From: Mycobacterium adipatum
GTDB taxonomy: Bacteria > Actinomycetota > Actinomycetes > Mycobacteriales > Mycobacteriaceae
DNA length: 64,000 bases
Direction of reading: 5' to 3'
Assembly (NCBI RefSeq): GCF_001644575.1
Contig: NZ_CP015596.1
Coordinates: forward strand, 1,674,001-1,738,000
Below the pieces are notes generated by a model. That model worked only from the letters and a program-made list of their open reading frames with translations. It did not search any database and was not told where the DNA came from. Of this stretch, positions 1-8,099 are shown piece after piece (within the stretch, counting starts at the first letter, position 1; the number at the start of each line of letters is the position of its first letter). The translations under genes and the position numbers were made by a program.

Positions 1-882
1 GACGGCGGCGCCCTCGTGTGCACAGGTCAACTCGACGGATCCGCCGGGCGGCGTGTGCCTCAGCGCATTGTCGAGGAGATTACCGATGACCTGGGCGAGG
101 CGTTGCTCGTCGGCCCAGACCTTGGGAAGCGCTCGGTGCGGGTGCAGCCGTATGGCCACGCCCTTGGCGGCGTAGCGTTCCCGGACAGCGGCAACGCCCC
201 GGCGCACGACGGCGTCTACGTCAACCATGTTGCAGGACAGCGAGAAACGACTCTCCTCGGCATGGGCGAGTGCGGCGACGTCTGCGGAGAAACGGACCAG
301 CCGTCTGGTTTGGTCGCGCAACATGGCCGCGGTCTCGGGCGTCAGGGTGCGGACACCGTCTTCGATCGCCTCGATATAGGCCTCGAGCACGGACACGGGG
401 GTGCGGATCTCATGGGCCAGATCCCGGAACAAGCGTTGCCGTGTGGAGTCGACGGTCTGCAGCCGGGAGGCCATCTGGTTGAAGGCGATGGCCAAGGCGT
501 CGAAGTCATCGCCGAGTCTCGGTGGCATCACGCGGATGTCGTAGTCGCCGTCCGCCACCGCGCTGGCCGCCGACGCCACCTCGGTGACCGATCGCTGGAG
601 TCGTCTGCTCACATAGAGGCTGGCCGCCAGGGCCACCAGCGCCGACACCGCCACCGCCACCCCGATGGAGATGCCGGTGGCGTAGCCGTACGCCTCCTCG
701 GCGTGCACCTCCTCCATGGAATTGGCCGGCACTCCGGCCCGGTGCAGATGTTCGCGGAACAGTGGGGGGCCGGCGACCGCGGCGACGAGCATGGTCGTCA
801 GGGCGCCGGTGAGCACGACGATCGCCTGGGCGGCCAGCAGACGCATCCCCAGGCCCGGGCGGCGCGACCGTGCGGCTGTCAT
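1..882 (-). CDS. Sensor histidine kinase (3' end cut by window edge)
   Basis: Membrane sensor kinase that should phosphorylate the response regulator encoded just upstream. Visible: two hydrophobic segments near residues 14-36 and 72-92 flanking a short periplasmic loop, a HAMP-like linker, the H-box DLAHEIRTP with the phospho-accepting His near residue 157, and an N-box NLLDNALRHT close to the window edge. The G-boxes of the ATPase domain lie outside the window. The ATG at 882 overlaps the regulator stop codon (ATGA), which indicates translational coupling. The stimulus is not evident; the neighbouring cell-wall hydrolase gene makes an envelope signal possible, but that is inference. Confidence 0.93.
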   Translation of the reverse strand, partial: MTAARSRRPGLGMRLLAAQAIVVLTGALTTMLVAAVAGPPLFREHLHRAGVPANSMEEVHAEEAYGYATGISIGVAVAVSALVALAASLYVSRRLQRSVTEVASAASAVADGDYDIRVMPPRLGDDFDALAIAFNQMASRLQTVDSTRQRLFRDLAHEIRTPVSVLEAYIEAIEDGVRTLTPETAAMLRDQTRRLVRFSADVAALAHAEESRFSLSCNMVDVDAVVRRGVAAVRERYAAKGVAIRLHPHRALPKVWADEQRLAQVIGNLLDNALRHTPPGGSVELTCAHEGAAV

Positions 883-1625
883 CGCCCGCCGCCCATGCGA
901 TACCCGACCCCGCGCACGGTCGTGATGAAGCGGGGTTGGGCGGCGTCATCACCGAGCTTGCGGCGAAGATGCCCGATGTGGACGTCGACCAGGTGGTCGT
1001 TGCCGACCCATGGACCCTCACGCACGATCTCCAGGAGTTGACGGCGGCTGAGCACGACGCCGGGCCGGCCGGACAGCGCGTCGAGAATGTCGAACTCGGT
1101 CCGTGTCAGCAGGACCGGCTCATCGTCGAGGCGCACCTCACGCGCATCGACGTCGATGCTCAGCGCGCCGAAGTGCCGGGGCGCGGTGATGCGATGATCG
1201 GCGGCGGGCGTCGGGGTCTGAAGTACGCGCGGGCGTCGCAGCATGGCCCGGATGCGCGCAACCAGTTCCCGCGGGCTGAACGGCTTGGTGACGTAGTCAT
1301 CGGCACCGACGGTGAGTCCGAGTACGGTGTCGATCTCGGCGTCACGTGCGGTGAGCATGACGACGTAGGCATCCGAGAAGGTGCGCAGCTGCCGGCACAC
1401 TTCCAGGCCGTCGATTCCCGGCAGGCCGAGGTCCAGGATGACCACATCGGGGTCCAGTTCGCGGGCAATGGCGATCGCCTCGAGGCCGTCGGCGGCCACG
1501 GCTGTCTCGAACTGCTCACGCTGCAAGTAGCTGGCCACGACTTCGGCCAGCGGCACCTCGTCATCGACGACGAGTGCCCGGTAACCCTTCGTCTGCTCCG
1601 ACGACCGACCCCTGCCGTGCTCCAT
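879..1625 (-). CDS. OmpR/PhoB-family response regulator
   Basis: DNA-binding response regulator partnered with the overlapping histidine kinase. The N-terminal receiver domain shows the acidic pair in LVVDDE, the phospho-accepting Asp in ILDLGLPG and the conserved Lys in YVTKPF. The C-terminal half is a winged-helix trans_reg_C domain with the typical ending RGVGYRMGG. I chose the ATG at 1625; a GTG at 1652 in the same frame would add nine residues and cannot be excluded, since neither start has a strong ribosome binding site. About 120 bp separate it from the upstream RipB-like gene on the same strand, so co-transcription is possible. I do not recognise a specific mycobacterial orthologue. 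Confidence 0.9.
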   Translation of the reverse strand: MEHGRGRSSEQTKGYRALVVDDEVPLAEVVASYLQREQFETAVAADGLEAIAIARELDPDVVILDLGLPGIDGLEVCRQLRTFSDAYVVMLTARDAEIDTVLGLTVGADDYVTKPFSPRELVARIRAMLRRPRVLQTPTPAADHRITAPRHFGALSIDVDAREVRLDDEPVLLTRTEFDILDALSGRPGVVLSRRQLLEIVREGPWVGNDHLVDVHIGHLRRKLGDDAAQPRFITTVRGVGYRMGGGR

Positions 1626-1748
1626 GGCCTCAATGGTGCCTGCCGGAGGCACGTTGGTGATCCATCAACGCCGGTAACGACCGGATCTTGAGCGAATCTT
1701 CACACCGCGCATACCGAATCTGCGGGTCTGCGGCGCCGTCGTGCCGCG

Positions 1749-2480
1749 TCAGCTCTCGATGATCCGCACCACGTAGGGCGTCATACCCGAGGTGCGTACC
1801 GGTGAGACCTTGATGGGCACCCCCGTCTGCTGCGCCTCGATCATCCGGCCCCCGCCGAGATAAATGGCTTCGTGCTGGCTTCCCCCCGGGCCCCAGAACA
1901 GCAGATCGCCGCGTTTGGCTTCGGACGGGGCAACCTTGCGACCTGCTTCGTACTGGTCGCCCGAGTAGCGCGGCAGCAGCACCCCCACCCCGGCGAAGGC
2001 GAATCGGGTGAGCCCCGAGCAGTCGAACCCGACAGTTCCCGCACCCTGGTTGACGCCGCGGCTGGGCCCGTCGAGGGTGCCTCCGCCCCAGGAATACGGC
2101 ACTCCCAGCTGGCTGCCTGCGCGGCGGATCACGTACTCGATGGCCTGCGCCCCGCGGGTGCGGCCGGTGGGGATGCCGCTCGCCGGACCGGCAGCGGGGT
2201 CCAGGATGCCGATACTGTTCAAGAAGCTACGGCCCATGCGCAGGACGGTTTGCGTGGCGGCCGCGCTCGCCTGCAACGATGCCTGCGCGATCGCAACCGG
2301 ATCCCCCGGCGCTCCGGCGCTGGCAACCTTGGGCAGCAGTGGATCCCAGTGTCCGCCATGGTGTTCCGCGGCAGCCACCGGCGCGCTCAGTACAAGAAGG
2401 GGCACGACGGCGGCGCAGATCAGCACGCATAGGCGGCTGTGTGATCGCCGGGACGGCGCACGTCGGGTACCGAGCTTCAC
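1749..2480 (-). CDS. RipB-like NlpC/P60 peptidoglycan endopeptidase
   Basis: Secreted cell-wall hydrolase expected to cleave peptidoglycan stem peptides. The 243-residue protein has an N-terminal signal sequence (hydrophobic run near 17-37, cleavage after VAAA), a RipB-type region (WDPLLP, SAGAPGDP) and a C-terminal NlpC/P60 domain with PYSWGGG, the catalytic Cys in FDCSGL (near residue 154) and His in SQHEAIYLG. The catalytic residues are intact, unlike RipD. The GTG at 2480 is chosen because AGGAG lies 6 nt upstream; the longer reading frame to 2555 lacks this. Length and motifs resemble RipB, but there is no ripA neighbour, so it is probably a paralogue beside the two-component system. Confidence 0.88.
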   Translation of the reverse strand: MKLGTRRAPSRRSHSRLCVLICAAVVPLLVLSAPVAAAEHHGGHWDPLLPKVASAGAPGDPVAIAQASLQASAAATQTVLRMGRSFLNSIGILDPAAGPASGIPTGRTRGAQAIEYVIRRAGSQLGVPYSWGGGTLDGPSRGVNQGAGTVGFDCSGLTRFAFAGVGVLLPRYSGDQYEAGRKVAPSEAKRGDLLFWGPGGSQHEAIYLGGGRMIEAQQTGVPIKVSPVRTSGMTPYVVRIIES

Positions 2481-2552
2481 ATCGTTCTCCTGGTGCGCTG
2501 GTGGAGCTGGTTCGCCGATTCCGTGCGGTATCGGATTGGTCTGCGGGCCAAC

Positions 2553-2577
2553 CATCTACGTATTTGCTACGTAGATG
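2553..2577. promoter_or_regulatory. Perfect 10-bp inverted repeat, candidate operator
   Basis: CATCTACGTA and its exact reverse complement TACGTAGATG are separated by TTTGC. The repeat lies in the 264-bp divergent region, 73 bp upstream of the RipB-like start and 168 bp upstream of the metal ATPase. TAC/GTA-rich arms resemble BlaI/CopY-class operators, but no such regulator gene is visible in the window, so the bound protein is unknown. Confidence 0.55.
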
Positions 2578-2691
2578 ATGCTAACTCACTTCAGTCACTT
2601 TGGAAACAACGGTCACGGAATAACATCGAGGGGATTCGTTGCGCGCGTGCCGATGTCGTTGTTCCTTCGCGGGGAGGGGCGCCGATCCTTG

Positions 2692-2716
2692 CCATATACC
2701 CCCATGGGGTATATGG
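2692..2716 (+). promoter_or_regulatory. CsoR-like copper operator upstream of the metal ATPase
   Basis: Eleven-base arms (CCATATACCCC and GGGGTATATGG) flank a CAT spacer, giving the TACCCC-n-GGGGTA pattern of CsoR/RcnR-family operators. It ends 28 bp before the ATPase start, where binding would block the promoter or early elongation. The match to the class is seen directly; copper-responsive derepression is inferred from the family. No csoR gene is in the window. Confidence 0.72.
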
Positions 2717-2744
2717 TGGGCGCGGTATTCCCCACGGAGGCGAC

Positions 2745-4820
2745 ATGATGCACCAGCACGACGCCGCGGAGCCGGCCGCACCGCACGGTCACCATGGTCA
2801 CGACCACCATCCTCAGGGCCACCAGGGCCACCAGGGCCACGACCACCATCTTGATCAGTTCCGAAAGTTGTTCTGGATCAACCTGGTCGTCGCGGTGCCG
2901 GTCGTTGCGTTCTCGAACATGTTCGCCATGCTGGTCGGCTACACCATCCCCGCGTTCCCTGCTGCGGGTTGGGTTTCACCCGTATTGGGCACCGTGATGT
3001 ATCTCGTCGGCGGGCGACCCTTTCTCGTCGGTGCCATCGGCGAAATACGCTCCCGCAAACCGGGAATGATGCTGCTGATCGGTCTGGCAATCACGGTTGC
3101 CTTCCTGGCGTCGTGGGGAGCCAGCCTGGGCCTGCTGCACCACGAACTCGAATTCTGGTGGGAACTGGCCCTTCTGGTCGTCATCATGCTTCTCGGGCAC
3201 TGGCTGGAGATGCGCTCGTTGGCCCAGACGACGTCGGCGCTGGACTCGCTGGCCGCCCTGCTGCCCGACGAAGCCGAGAAGGTCGACGGTGACCACACCA
3301 TCACCGTGTCGCCCGCCGACCTGCGCGTCGGCGATCTGGTGGTGGTGCGGCCCGGCGGTAGCGTCCCGGTCGACGGGGTGATCGTCGCTGGACGCGCCGA
3401 TATGGACGAGTCGATCGTGACCGGCGAATCCCGGCCGGTAGCAAAGGGTGTCGGCGCATCGGTAACAGCCGGTACCGTTGCCACCGATTCGGGCCTACGG
3501 ATCCAGGTCAGCGCCACCGGTGACGACACCGCACTGGCCGGTATCCAACGGTTGGTGGCCGAAGCCCAGAATTCGTCGTCGCGGGCCCAACGCCTCGCCG
3601 ATCGCGCCGCCGGATGGCTGTTCTGGTTCGCACTGTTCAGCGCGGCGGCCGCGGCGCTGATCTGGACATTGGCGGGGGAGCCCGATGCGGCCGTCGTGCG
3701 GGCGATCACCGTCCTCGTCATAGCCTGCCCGCACGCACTGGGTCTGGCCATACCGCTGGTCGTCTCCATCGCGACCGAGCGTGCCGCGCGAGGCGGCGTC
3801 CTCGTCAAAGACCGACTGGCGCTGGAAGGTATGCGTACCGTCGACACGGTGCTGTTCGACAAGACCGGCACCCTGACCAAGGGCGAACCGGTCGTCACGG
3901 CCGTGGAGAGCGTCAGCGATGTCGACGAGTCCGGGGTGCTCGCCCTCGCGGCCGCCGCCGAGGCCGACAGCGAGCATCCGCTGGCAAAGGCGATCGTCAG
4001 AGCTGCCGTCGCACGCCGTCTCGATATCCCTGTCAGCACCGACTTTTCATCGTCTCCGGCGGTTGGCGTGACGGCGACCGTCGACGGTCGCGAGGTGCGG
4101 GTGGGCGGCCCGCGCCTGGTCCAGGACGTCGGTGGACATGAGGTCGAGGCGGCCGCGCGCTGGCGCCACAACGGCGCGATCATCTTGCACGTGGTGCGTG
4201 ACGGCGCTGTGATCGGCGGGTTGAGCCTGGCCGACGAAGTGCGACCGGAATCCCGCGAGGCCGTCGACGCGTTGCATGCCTCGGGCGTGGAAGTCGCCAT
4301 GATCACCGGAGATGCCGAAGCCGTCGCCACCGCCGTGGGGCGTGAACTCGGCATCGAGCGGATCTTCGCCGGTGTGCGCCCAGAAGACAAGGCCTCCAAC
4401 GTGGCTGCGCTGCAGGCTGAGGGCAAGAAGGTCGCCATGGTCGGCGACGGCGTCAATGATGCGCCCGCGCTGGCGCAGGCGGATGTGGGCATCGCCATCG
4501 GGGCCGGTACGGACGTCGCGATCGCCTCCGCAGGCGTGATCCTGGCCAGTTCCGATCCGCGCTCGGTGCTTTCGGTGATCGAACTGTCCCGGGCCACCTA
4601 TCGCAACATGAAGCAGAACCTCTGGTGGGGGGCGGGGTACAACCTCGTTTCGGTGCCGTTGGCCGCGGGCGTCCTGGCTCCCGTCGGTTTCGTGTTGCCG
4701 ATGTCGGTCGGTGCCATCCTGATGTCGCTGTCGACCATCGTCGTCGCGCTCAATGCGCAACTGCTGCGGCGTCTGGATCTTCGTCCCGAAGTCAGCGTGC
4801 AGGCCGTCACGAAGGGTTAG
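2745..4820 (+). CDS. CopB-type P1B heavy-metal-translocating ATPase
   Basis: Membrane pump expected to export copper or silver ions. The 691-residue protein starts with a His-rich cytosolic tail (three QGH repeats and several HH pairs) instead of a CxxC domain. It has a transmembrane CPH motif (Cys near residue 328), the phosphorylation motif DKTGTLT (Asp near 372), SEHPL and GDGVNDAP, and C-terminal helices with YN and MSxST signatures. CPH plus the His-rich tail place it in the P1B-3/CopB group. The ATG at 2745 (a second ATG follows at once) has GGAGG four bases upstream. The CsoR-like palindrome upstream supports metal control. Exact substrate is inferred. Confidence 0.93.
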   Translation: MMHQHDAAEPAAPHGHHGHDHHPQGHQGHQGHDHHLDQFRKLFWINLVVAVPVVAFSNMFAMLVGYTIPAFPAAGWVSPVLGTVMYLVGGRPFLVGAIGEIRSRKPGMMLLIGLAITVAFLASWGASLGLLHHELEFWWELALLVVIMLLGHWLEMRSLAQTTSALDSLAALLPDEAEKVDGDHTITVSPADLRVGDLVVVRPGGSVPVDGVIVAGRADMDESIVTGESRPVAKGVGASVTAGTVATDSGLRIQVSATGDDTALAGIQRLVAEAQNSSSRAQRLADRAAGWLFWFALFSAAAAALIWTLAGEPDAAVVRAITVLVIACPHALGLAIPLVVSIATERAARGGVLVKDRLALEGMRTVDTVLFDKTGTLTKGEPVVTAVESVSDVDESGVLALAAAAEADSEHPLAKAIVRAAVARRLDIPVSTDFSSSPAVGVTATVDGREVRVGGPRLVQDVGGHEVEAAARWRHNGAIILHVVRDGAVIGGLSLADEVRPESREAVDALHASGVEVAMITGDAEAVATAVGRELGIERIFAGVRPEDKASNVAALQAEGKKVAMVGDGVNDAPALAQADVGIAIGAGTDVAIASAGVILASSDPRSVLSVIELSRATYRNMKQNLWWGAGYNLVSVPLAAGVLAPVGFVLPMSVGAILMSLSTIVVALNAQLLRRLDLRPEVSVQAVTKG
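2814..2840 (+). repeat. Three 9-bp tandem repeats in the His-rich tail of the ATPase
   Basis: CAGGGCCAC occurs three times in tandem and encodes three QGH units of the N-terminal His-rich tail. The copy number could vary between strains and so change metal-binding capacity. Confidence 0.9.
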
Positions 4821-4824
4821 AAGG

Positions 4825-4860
4825 CCATCACGGCCCCGGGACGCTGTCTACCCGTGATGG
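4825..4860. terminator. Inverted repeat between convergent genes, possible terminator
   Basis: CCATCACGG and its exact complement CCGTGATGG are separated by 18 bases. The right arm lies inside the last codons of the convergent membrane-protein gene and the left arm just after the ATPase stop. There is no T-tract, so an intrinsic terminator is only one possibility. Confidence 0.35.
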
Positions 4861-5543
4861 TCGTGGTCGCTGTGCGGCTCCTCGGCCGGTGCCACGGTCG
4901 CCACCGCGCCCTCTGCATGCGGCGCCGCTGCCGGGGCGTGCGCGGGTGCATTGCCGAGCGGGACGGCCGGATGAGCGGGATGGTCGCCGGCATCCTCGAC
5001 CGGCGCGCCGTGGTGTGCGGTATCGGCCTCCGCCGGACCGTGGTGGCCATGGCGCTGGCCCGCCGCGAAACCGACGGTCGAGGCCAGCGCGATCACTCCG
5101 ATGGCCCCGACCAGGACCGCGCCGCTGACGAGCGCCGACACCGGCTCACCATCCAGCCCGCGGTACCAGATCCAACACGCGCCCATGACGACGTAGGTCT
5201 GCAACAACAGAGCACACAGGTCGGCGGTCTGCACCAGTTCCGGATCACCGGCGTGCGGGCCGAACGGAGCGCCGTCGGTGCGGGACAGCACCCATAGCGC
5301 GACCGCGCCCACGTTGAGGGCGATGCCCGCGGCGAGCACCGGCGTGGTGGTTCTGACCAGGATCAGTGCTGCCCAGATCAGCTGGAACCCGGCCAGCGCG
5401 GCGAAGAACGCCCCGGCAAGTGCCCATTCCCGCCAATGGGCCGGTACCACTCCGAAATGTATGGCGGCCGCGCCGAGCGAGGCGAGGGCGGCGCAGCGCG
5501 CAGCCAGCCTGCTGTCGGTTTTCGCCGCCGCCTTGATCGACAC
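4848..5543 (-). CDS. Membrane protein with His-rich C-terminal tail
   Basis: A 231-residue protein of unknown function with about five hydrophobic segments (near 15-30, 38-62, 68-88, 108-128 and 138-158). A proline/alanine/histidine-rich tail ends in HSDHDHHG. The His clusters and its position tail-to-tail with the CopB-type ATPase suggest metal binding or tolerance, but this is inference from context. The start is a GTG at 5543 with only a weak upstream purine stretch. The gene is divergent from the acyl-CoA synthetase gene with 39 bp between starts, so both may share control sequences. Confidence 0.75.
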   Translation of the reverse strand: MSIKAAAKTDSRLAARCAALASLGAAAIHFGVVPAHWREWALAGAFFAALAGFQLIWAALILVRTTTPVLAAGIALNVGAVALWVLSRTDGAPFGPHAGDPELVQTADLCALLLQTYVVMGACWIWYRGLDGEPVSALVSGAVLVGAIGVIALASTVGFAAGQRHGHHGPAEADTAHHGAPVEDAGDHPAHPAVPLGNAPAHAPAAAPHAEGAVATVAPAEEPHSDHDHHG

Positions 5544-5582
5544 CCGACCGATCTTGTCAGCGCCCGCGCAGAACGCACCTGC

Positions 5583-7112
5583 ATGACATCACATCTCAAT
5601 CCGAACGAGACTCTTCTGTCATGGGCAGCAGCAACCGCGGTGCACAATGGCCTGGTGACCGAAAGCTTTACCGAAAGGTTTGCGGCAGGGCTGGCGAGCT
5701 ATGGTCGCCGGCCGTGTATCGAGTTCGAGGGCCACTGGCATGGCGGTGATGAGGTCGAAGGCTACGGCGCCGCCATCACCCGCGGCCTGGGTGACGCCGG
5801 CCTGACCGCGCGCGAGCCCGTCGGCCTTGTGGTGCGCAACCGTTACCCGCATGCGGCCGCCACCATCGCCATGGTGGCGGCCGGACGTCCGGTGGCGATG
5901 ATCTACTCTTTTCAGTCGCCCGAGGCCATCGCCGCGGACATCGAACGCCTGAACGTCGCCGCCGTGCTCGCCGATCCGCAGGACTGGACCGACCCCGTGG
6001 CGGCGGCGACATCCCGCATCGGGGCTGCCGGCCTGGCGCTGGGCTCTTCGGTGCGGACCCTCGCCCAGGGCGACCCCGGCCGGCAGCGTCCCGGCATCGA
6101 CGGTGCGCTGGCGATTCTCACCAGCGGAACCACCGGCCCACCAAAACGATTCGTCGTCCGGTCGACGGTGCTGGAGCACACCGTGTTCAGCGTCACCGGT
6201 GGACAGGCCGCTCCCGACGACCCCCCGGAACTGGTGTACTGGCCGCTCGGCGGTATCGGCGGGGTCTGCCAGCTGGTCACCGGTGTCCATGTCGGCAAGC
6301 GCATGGTGCTGATGGAACGATTCAGTGTGCAGGCCTGGGTGGACGCAGTGAAAACCCATGGCCTGCAACGTGTCGGTGTGCAACCGGCGGTGGTCCGTAT
6401 GCTGCTGGAAGCCGATCCACCGGCCGCCGACCTGTCCTCCCTGCAGTTCCTGATGAGCGCCTCAGGGCCGCTCGATGTGGCCACCCGCGACGCCTTCGAG
6501 CGGCGGTACGGCATTCCCGTGCTGACCGCCTACGGCGCAACCGAATTCGCCGGATCGGTATGTGCCTGGACGCCGGATCTCTACCGCGAATTCGGGGCAC
6601 GTAAACGCGCCAGTTGCGGACGCGCACTGCCCGGTGTCGACGTCCGCATCATCGATGGCGATACCGGTGCCGAGGTGTCGGTCGGCGAGCGGGGGATCCT
6701 GACCGCGAGGGTCCCGTTGCTGGGCCCGGACTGGGTGCGCACCACCGATATCGCCTCGGTCGACGAGGACGGATTCATCACCGTGCACGGCCGGGCGGAC
6801 GGTGCGATCAATCGCGGCGGATTCAAGATTCTTCCCGAAACGGTTCGGGGCGTGCTGATCTCGCATCCCGCGGTGCGCGATGCCGGGGTCGTGGGGGTGC
6901 CCCATCCCCGGCTGGGTCAAATACCCTTCGCCGCCGTCGAGACCGTCGCCGGCGCGACCGTCACCGAGGCCGATCTCCTGGCGATCGTGCGGGCGGCTCT
7001 GCCGGCGCATCATGTGCCGGTATCGGTCGTCGTCGTCGACGAATTGCCGCGCACCCCCTCGATGAAGGTGAGCGGGCCCGGGCTGGCCGCGTTGTATCGG
7101 CGGCCCACGTAG
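5583..7112 (+). CDS. AMP-forming acyl-CoA synthetase / AMP-binding ligase
   Basis: ANL-superfamily enzyme that should adenylate a carboxylic acid and transfer it to CoA. Core motifs are present: P-loop LTSGTTGPPK, AYGATE, the ribose-binding RTTDIA, the hinge GRADGAINRGGFK and the catalytic Lys in PSMKVSG near the C-terminus. Length is about 509 residues, normal for the family. The ATG at 5583 lacks a clear ribosome binding site; an in-frame GTG at 5655 is an alternative that would remove 24 residues. The acid substrate cannot be read from the sequence. It is followed 15 bp later by the GGDEF gene on the same strand. Confidence 0.88.
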   Translation: MTSHLNPNETLLSWAAATAVHNGLVTESFTERFAAGLASYGRRPCIEFEGHWHGGDEVEGYGAAITRGLGDAGLTAREPVGLVVRNRYPHAAATIAMVAAGRPVAMIYSFQSPEAIAADIERLNVAAVLADPQDWTDPVAAATSRIGAAGLALGSSVRTLAQGDPGRQRPGIDGALAILTSGTTGPPKRFVVRSTVLEHTVFSVTGGQAAPDDPPELVYWPLGGIGGVCQLVTGVHVGKRMVLMERFSVQAWVDAVKTHGLQRVGVQPAVVRMLLEADPPAADLSSLQFLMSASGPLDVATRDAFERRYGIPVLTAYGATEFAGSVCAWTPDLYREFGARKRASCGRALPGVDVRIIDGDTGAEVSVGERGILTARVPLLGPDWVRTTDIASVDEDGFITVHGRADGAINRGGFKILPETVRGVLISHPAVRDAGVVGVPHPRLGQIPFAAVETVAGATVTEADLLAIVRAALPAHHVPVSVVVVDELPRTPSMKVSGPGLAALYRRPT

Positions 7113-7127
7113 AGCAGGCTGTCGGTC

Positions 7128-8099
7128 ATGTCCCGCATCACCTCGCTCGCCGGGGCGAGAAGTCATTTCGTCGGTGCCCAACGCGTCAGGCTGCTGCGCA
7201 TCTACCTGGGCGCGACGACATTTCTCTACACCTACGGTGTGGTGTTCACGATCTTCCCGGTCCGCACCGATCTCGCCTACGGCAACCCGGTCGGCGGCAT
7301 CATCGCCGTCGTTCTGGGTGTTCTGAGCCTGGTACAGCTGGCCGTCAGACCCCAGCGGGCAACGTTCGCCACCGCGGTGGCCATCCTCGCCACGCCGATC
7401 GTGATGGCCTTTCACGTCACCCTGACCGCCGAGTACGTCTGTCTCATCGCGCCGATGTTCCTGGCGATGTACATCCGGGCCTTCCATCCGCCCCGGCGGG
7501 CCTGGGTGCTCATCGCCATCCTGATCCTGGCTTGTGTGGTGGCTGTCGCCGTCGCACCCGCTCCGCACGTGGGAGTCATCACCTTCCTGATCATCGTGGT
7601 GGCGATTGCCGGCGCGGCCGAATCCTTCGGGTTGCTGATGCGGGCGATGTTCACCGCGGCCTGTACCGATCCGCTCACCGGTCTGCTGAACCGGGCCGGT
7701 TGGGAGATCGCGACCGCTGATCTGCTCGCTGCGCGCAGGGCGCCGTCGCAGATCACCGTCGTCGCACTCGACATCGATGATCTGAAGGGGCTCAACGACA
7801 CCCAGGGCCACCCCGCGGGGGACCGGCTGATCACCGACTACGCCCGGCAGTGGGCCCGCACCGCTCCGAGAGGTGCCGTGCTCGCACGACTCGGCGGCGA
7901 CGAGTTCGCCGCCTGCATCGCCGGGGACGAGGTGGCGGGCTTCCTGGACGACGTGCGGTCGGATACGCCGCGGGCCAGCATCGGTACCGCCACCTCGACA
8001 TCGGGGCGCGTCGACATCGCCGCCCTGTACGCGCGGGCCGACGCCGAGTTGTATCGGGGCCGTCACAGTGCGCGCCGCGACGGTTCAGACGTCGGCTGA
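7128..8099 (+). CDS. Membrane-bound GGDEF diguanylate cyclase
   Basis: Likely makes cyclic di-GMP from two GTP. The N-terminal 180 residues contain about six hydrophobic helices forming a membrane sensor-like region; the C-terminal half is a GGDEF domain beginning near DPLTGLLNR, with DIDDLKGLND and an intact active-site loop RLGGDEF. No RxxD inhibitory site is visible just before the GGDEF loop, and no EAL domain is fused, so it should be a dedicated cyclase without classical product inhibition. It probably shares a transcript with the acyl-CoA synthetase gene. Its last 15 bases overlap the 3' end of the convergent monooxygenase gene. Confidence 0.9.
   Translation: MSRITSLAGARSHFVGAQRVRLLRIYLGATTFLYTYGVVFTIFPVRTDLAYGNPVGGIIAVVLGVLSLVQLAVRPQRATFATAVAILATPIVMAFHVTLTAEYVCLIAPMFLAMYIRAFHPPRRAWVLIAILILACVVAVAVAPAPHVGVITFLIIVVAIAGAAESFGLLMRAMFTAACTDPLTGLLNRAGWEIATADLLAARRAPSQITVVALDIDDLKGLNDTQGHPAGDRLITDYARQWARTAPRGAVLARLGGDEFAACIAGDEVAGFLDDVRSDTPRASIGTATSTSGRVDIAALYARADAELYRGRHSARRDGSDVG

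Noticed and set aside
2939..4597. Long open frame (552 codons) antisense to the CopB-type ATPase
   Set aside because: It is a mirror of the GC-rich third-position pattern of the ATPase; the product is Ser/Thr/Ala/Arg-rich without domains, and the sense gene has all P-type motifs.
4825..4860. Strong intrinsic terminator between the ATPase and His-rich membrane gene
   Set aside because: The inverted repeat is perfect, but the 18-base loop, the lack of a T-tract and overlap with coding sequence make it only a weak candidate; kept at low confidence.
6462..8066. Long minus-strand frame (534 codons) across the acyl-CoA synthetase and GGDEF genes
   Set aside because: It spans two well-supported genes on the other strand, is rich in Gly, Arg, His and Asp, and has no recognisable domain.
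7128..8099. Classical product-inhibition (I-site) in the GGDEF protein
   Set aside because: The residues before the GGDEF loop read RGAVLARL, with no RxxD at the required spacing.
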